From Bacteroidales bacterium (GTDB taxonomy: Bacteria; Bacteroidota; Bacteroidia; Bacteroidales; VadinHA17): a stretch of 64,000 nucleotides of DNA. Numbering within the stretch: position 1 is the first letter of the stretch; each line of letters starts with the position of its first letter. Below the pieces are notes generated by a model. The model was given only the letters and a program-made list of their open reading frames with translations, was not told the origin of the DNA and did not search any database. Location of the stretch: contig WOYX01000040.1 of NCBI GenBank assembly GCA_011620595.1, positions 1-64,000 on the forward strand, written 5' to 3'. Shown piece after piece: positions 60,942-64,000 of the stretch. The translations under genes were made by a program, and so were the position numbers.

Positions 60942-63026
60942 ATGAAAGGGAGAGACAAGAGCACAATGAAGGCCGCCGGGCACAATAATCATATTTCTTT
61001 TGGTCAGCTTGCCGCCTATTCCGCGGGAGGCATTATACCCATTGCCCTGTTTAACATAGCCGGTCAGCTGGTTGGCCTGATGGGCAATATAAGCCTGGGG
61101 CTGAGCGCATTCTGGCTGGGGTTCATCATGATTATCCCCAGGCTATGGGATGCCTTCTCCGATCCTATTGTAGGCCATCTCTCTGACAACACCCGGAGCC
61201 GGCTGGGACGCAGGAGGCCCTATCTCCTTATAGGCGGCATAGCTGTAGCGGTTTTCTTTGTTGTCATGTGGTGGATCCCCAAGGGAGAGGCGGTGCATGC
61301 ATGGTTCCCCACTGATGCCGGTTTTCAGCGGTTCCAGCTTGTATACATACTGTTTGGCCTGCTCCTGTTCTTCACTGCCACCACCGTCTTCGAGATACCT
61401 CACGGTGCCCTGGGCATGGAGATGACAACCGATCCTCATGAACGAACCCGTCTTTTCAGCGGCAAAAGTTTTGTAGGCAACCTCTTCGCCATGAGCACCC
61501 CCTGGCTCTTTGCCCTGGCCAATACCGAGGCCTTCAGGGGGCCCGGAGGAAATGAGGCTGACGGAATGAGATATGTATCCCTTCTCATAGCGGCCGTGAT
61601 TATTCCACTCTCCTTCTGGTGGACCGCCAAACTGCGGGAGCCCGGGTTTGTGAAGGTCGCAAAACAGGAGAAGACACATTTCTGGAATGACATGAAGATA
61701 GTGGGCACCAACAAGAATTTCATCTACCTGGTGATGACAATTTTTACACTGGCTATGGGCTTTAACTTTGTCAACCTGCTCGGATCTTACATACCTATCT
61801 TTTATGTCTTCGGTGGCGATAAAATTGCAGGCGCCAGGCTGCTGGGCATTAACGGGACAATCTGGGCAATCACCGGCGTGCTGGCCGTCTTTCCGTTGAA
61901 CTGGATAAGCCCGAAGCTGGGGAAACGGAATACACTCATAGTTGCCATGGTGCTGATGTGCGTCGCACAGCTTTCAAAGATCGTCTGTTATAACCCGGAG
62001 CATCCGTACCTGATCATTATCCCGACAATAATGCTGTCTGCAGGAATGCTTTTCTTCTTTACACTCGGGTCATCGATGGTAGGAGATATTTGTGATGAGG
62101 ACGAACTGAAGACCGGGCACAGGTCGGAGGGGAGCTATTATTCCATCTACTGGTGGTTCATAAAGCTGGGTACCGCCTTTGCCAGTTTTGTGGCAGGAAT
62201 CCTGATAACACTGACCCTTTTCGATCAGACACAGGTAACAAAAGTTGACAGTCTTCAGGGAAGCGTGCGTGATATGCAGAGCAAGATCCGGGACTGGAGA
62301 GGGTATGATGGTGCAGGTGCAGGCCCGGAATTGATCAGAACTGCCAGGTCGCAGACATCAGAGGCGTTGAAGGAGTCCAAAGACTACCTGCTTTATCTTG
62401 AAAATGAGGTGGCAAAAAAGCCGGAGAAGAAAAGAACCGGGTACGCTGAGAATGACGCCCGCAGAAGGAATGTATTTATGAACGCTGCCACTGCCTCAAA
62501 GTCGATGATCAGTAAACTGGAGTCAGTGGATGCAGCCCTGGCTCAGGCATCACCGGCACATGCTGATTCACTCATCAGCGCGGCAATTCCTCTCATTATG
62601 CAGTCGAAACTGCTGAAGGCGAGAATCTATTCATTCGATCTGCTGGCACACCTTCAGGCCAGGACAAAACAGCATGAGAAAAGCAGGGAGCATACGGCCC
62701 GGCTGACTCAGAATATATCCATGATCAATGACAGGATCAACGCTCTGAGCCCCGGTTCGGCGCCGGATATGCTTTACAGTGAGCTGGCTGCGATTGAAAA
62801 GGACATCGAGCCCCTGAAAAAGCAGTCGCCCTATACCCTGCTGATGATGAGGGTCGTAGAGATTGGACTGCCACTGCTCTTAAGTCTCCTGGCCCTCTTC
62901 TTTGCTGTGCGGTATACGCTGACTGAAAAAAGGACATTTGAGATCAAAGAGCTGCTCAGGCAGAGGAACATGGGAAATAATGACGGCACCGGACAGCCGG
63001 GAAGAGAGCAGGTTATACAAAATTAA
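60942..63026 (+). CDS. GPH-type MFS sugar transporter with a large insertion
   Basis: A 694-residue transporter of the glycoside-pentoside-hexuronide (GPH) group of the MFS superfamily. Features are IIPRLWDAFSDPIVGHLSDN, the RSRLGRRRPYLLIGG loop, FEIPHGALGMEMTTDPHERT, and MVGDICDEDELKTGHRSEG. Family members usually have about 450-500 residues; here about 200 extra residues (about 427-627), rich in charged and helix-forming residues, lie between helix 11 and helix 12 (IGLPLLLSLLALFFAV). With both termini inside, this loop would face the periplasm. The likely cargo is the short beta-1,2-glucan oligosaccharides made by the GH144 enzymes. It lies 22 bases after the 1061-residue enzyme gene. Confidence 0.88.
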   Translation: MKGRDKSTMKAAGHNNHISFGQLAAYSAGGIIPIALFNIAGQLVGLMGNISLGLSAFWLGFIMIIPRLWDAFSDPIVGHLSDNTRSRLGRRRPYLLIGGIAVAVFFVVMWWIPKGEAVHAWFPTDAGFQRFQLVYILFGLLLFFTATTVFEIPHGALGMEMTTDPHERTRLFSGKSFVGNLFAMSTPWLFALANTEAFRGPGGNEADGMRYVSLLIAAVIIPLSFWWTAKLREPGFVKVAKQEKTHFWNDMKIVGTNKNFIYLVMTIFTLAMGFNFVNLLGSYIPIFYVFGGDKIAGARLLGINGTIWAITGVLAVFPLNWISPKLGKRNTLIVAMVLMCVAQLSKIVCYNPEHPYLIIIPTIMLSAGMLFFFTLGSSMVGDICDEDELKTGHRSEGSYYSIYWWFIKLGTAFASFVAGILITLTLFDQTQVTKVDSLQGSVRDMQSKIRDWRGYDGAGAGPELIRTARSQTSEALKESKDYLLYLENEVAKKPEKKRTGYAENDARRRNVFMNAATASKSMISKLESVDAALAQASPAHADSLISAAIPLIMQSKLLKARIYSFDLLAHLQARTKQHEKSREHTARLTQNISMINDRINALSPGSAPDMLYSELAAIEKDIEPLKKQSPYTLLMMRVVEIGLPLLLSLLALFFAVRYTLTEKRTFEIKELLRQRNMGNNDGTGQPGREQVIQN

Positions 63027-63036
63027 GTTGACGGAT

Positions 63037-64000
63037 ATGGTACTTGGGATTGAGGGACGTAATTTCATTCAGGATGACAAAAAGGTATTTCTCAATTCAG
63101 GAGAGATACATTATTTCAGGATCAGGCGCGGACTGTGGAACAGGCACCTTGATGAGGCCGTGAAGGCCGGCCTCGCGTCAGTAAGCACATATATTCCCTG
63201 GGCCTGGCATGAGGAAGAGGAGGGGCTGTTCGACTTTGACGGCTCAACATGCCCTGAGAAAGACCTTGAAGGATGGCTCCGCAGTTGCCATGAACATGGA
63301 CTGACATGCATTGTAAAACCGGGTCCCTTTATCCTTGCCGAATTCAGGGGAGCCGGCCTGCCTGACTGGTTCATTGAGAAGTACGGAGAGGAGGTCCGGA
63401 TGAGGACTCGCAGTGGCAGCAGGGTCATGAGCGACGGGGTCAGCCTTTTCAATGAAAAGTACATTGAGAAGGTGGGGTTGTGGTATGACAGGATAATGCC
63501 TCTGATACGGCGGAATGAAGCCTCCTCGGGCGGACCAGTAATAATGATGCAGATATGCAATGAGATAGGAGTATTCTCATGGCTTGCACATCAGGCGGAC
63601 TATGGTAACGCCGTGAGAGAAAGGTTCATCTCGTGGCTGAAGGAGAGGTACGGAAACATCAGTGAGCTTAATAAACTCTGGGGGACAGACTACGCCGGCT
63701 TTGACCGTCTTGAACTCCCCCCTGACGGTCTGACACCGTATAGCTCAGCCGGAGACAGGGGACGCGACAATGAATGGCACCTGTTCTGGAGGAGATACTA
63801 CGGTGACTACCTGAGAAAACTGACCGTAATGGCCAGGGAGAGAGGCGTTACCGTTCCTTTCTACCACAATCTTCCCGGATGGATCTATGGCAACGGTTAC
63901 GAGTTCCCGGTCAATAACACCATGTATGAGGATCTCTACAATGATAAGAGTGAACTCTTCTTCGGAGTAGATCATATTCCCGAATTCGTTTCATACCGCA
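63037..64000 (+). CDS. GH35-type beta-glycosidase, N-terminal part (runs off the right edge)
   Basis: The visible 321 residues match GH35: LNSGEIHYFRIRRGLWNRHL, AGLASVSTYIPWAWHEEEEG, IVKPGPFILAEF and the acid/base motif MMQICNEIG, the counterpart of QxENE in known beta-galactosidases. No signal peptide is present, so it should act in the cytoplasm on sugars brought in by the MFS carrier 10 bases upstream. Most GH35 enzymes are beta-galactosidases, but I recall a GH35 1,2-beta-oligoglucan glucosyltransferase from Ignavibacterium album, which would suit this locus. The nucleophile half of the domain lies partly beyond the window. Confidence 0.85.
   Translation, partial: MVLGIEGRNFIQDDKKVFLNSGEIHYFRIRRGLWNRHLDEAVKAGLASVSTYIPWAWHEEEEGLFDFDGSTCPEKDLEGWLRSCHEHGLTCIVKPGPFILAEFRGAGLPDWFIEKYGEEVRMRTRSGSRVMSDGVSLFNEKYIEKVGLWYDRIMPLIRRNEASSGGPVIMMQICNEIGVFSWLAHQADYGNAVRERFISWLKERYGNISELNKLWGTDYAGFDRLELPPDGLTPYSSAGDRGRDNEWHLFWRRYYGDYLRKLTVMARERGVTVPFYHNLPGWIYGNGYEFPVNNTMYEDLYNDKSELFFGVDHIPEFVSYR

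Larger units (their letters stand above)
48476..64000 (+). other. Probable beta-1,2-glucan utilization locus
   Basis: Eight genes on one strand with short gaps (5-83 bases): susC, susD, a LamG lipoprotein, two GH144 enzymes, an unassigned glucoamylase-like enzyme, a GPH importer and a GH35 enzyme. The GH144 pair defines the substrate; the other parts supply capture, passage and final processing. The locus is cut by the window edge, and no sensor (HTCS, LacI or ECF/anti-sigma) is seen. Confidence 0.8.

Overview
The window is a stretch of chromosome from a member of the phylum Bacteroidota, most likely class Bacteroidia. The lineage call rests on several independent signs: a SusC/SusD pair, a protein ending in a type IX secretion (T9SS) sorting domain, a GldB-type gliding lipoprotein next to nadE, DUF1573 and DUF4369/TlpA lipoproteins, a Tgt without the zinc cysteines, TAnnTTTG-type -7 promoter boxes, and the futalosine (MqnE) route to menaquinone. 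The mmdA, biotin-carrier and meaB genes point to methylmalonyl-CoA/propionate metabolism, which fits an anaerobic fermenter. I saw no rRNA, tRNA, CRISPR array, prophage or intact insertion sequence.

Layout. 1-8 kb: the end of an MBL-fold hydrolase, glycine decarboxylase (gcvP), and a GH15 enzyme followed by a trehalose-6-phosphate synthase/phosphatase fusion. 8-16 kb: an envelope and ribosome block on the minus strand (ddl, rluD, a T9SS cargo protein, a PASTA protein), interrupted by a plus-strand lemA-TPM-TPM operon and a small S23/four-helix-bundle cassette framed by heptanucleotide repeats. 15.6-19.5 kb: mqnE, rpmH, rsmG, an ECF sigma factor and a membrane glycosyltransferase, all minus strand. 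19.6-33 kb: housekeeping genes (tgt, LptF/G permease, mmdA plus biotin carrier, ispE, dnaB, rsmI, tdk, a Crp/Fnr regulator, nadE, gldB, a small ferredoxin). 33-48 kb: a large TolB/Omp85-like protein, DUF1573 protein, meaB, a TlpA lipoprotein, a HerA-like ATPase, a decayed beta-barrel gene, an aldo/keto reductase, a beta-barrel protein and an S9 peptidase.

The most interesting region is 48.1-64 kb, a polysaccharide utilization locus that runs off the right edge. It holds SusC, SusD, a LamG-type surface lipoprotein, two different GH144 (endo-beta-1,2-glucanase family) lipoproteins, a 1061-residue multidomain protein with a glucoamylase-like (alpha/alpha)6 domain that I cannot assign to a family, a GPH-type MFS importer with a ~200-residue insertion before its last membrane helix, and a cytoplasmic GH35-type enzyme. 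The simplest reading is a beta-1,2-glucan (sophoran or cyclic glucan) system: surface capture and cutting, SusC import, trimming in the periplasm, uptake by the MFS carrier, and final processing by the GH35 enzyme. No regulator or GH3/GH94 enzyme is visible; either may lie beyond the right edge.

Repeats are the second theme. There are two copies of a 65-bp palindromic element upstream of gcvP and ddl in the same relative orientation, two drifting heptanucleotide arrays that abut stop codons, a 39-bp tandem array beside ispE, a 34-bp duplication resembling IS21-type ends, and a perfect 21-bp hairpin at the edge of the glucan locus.
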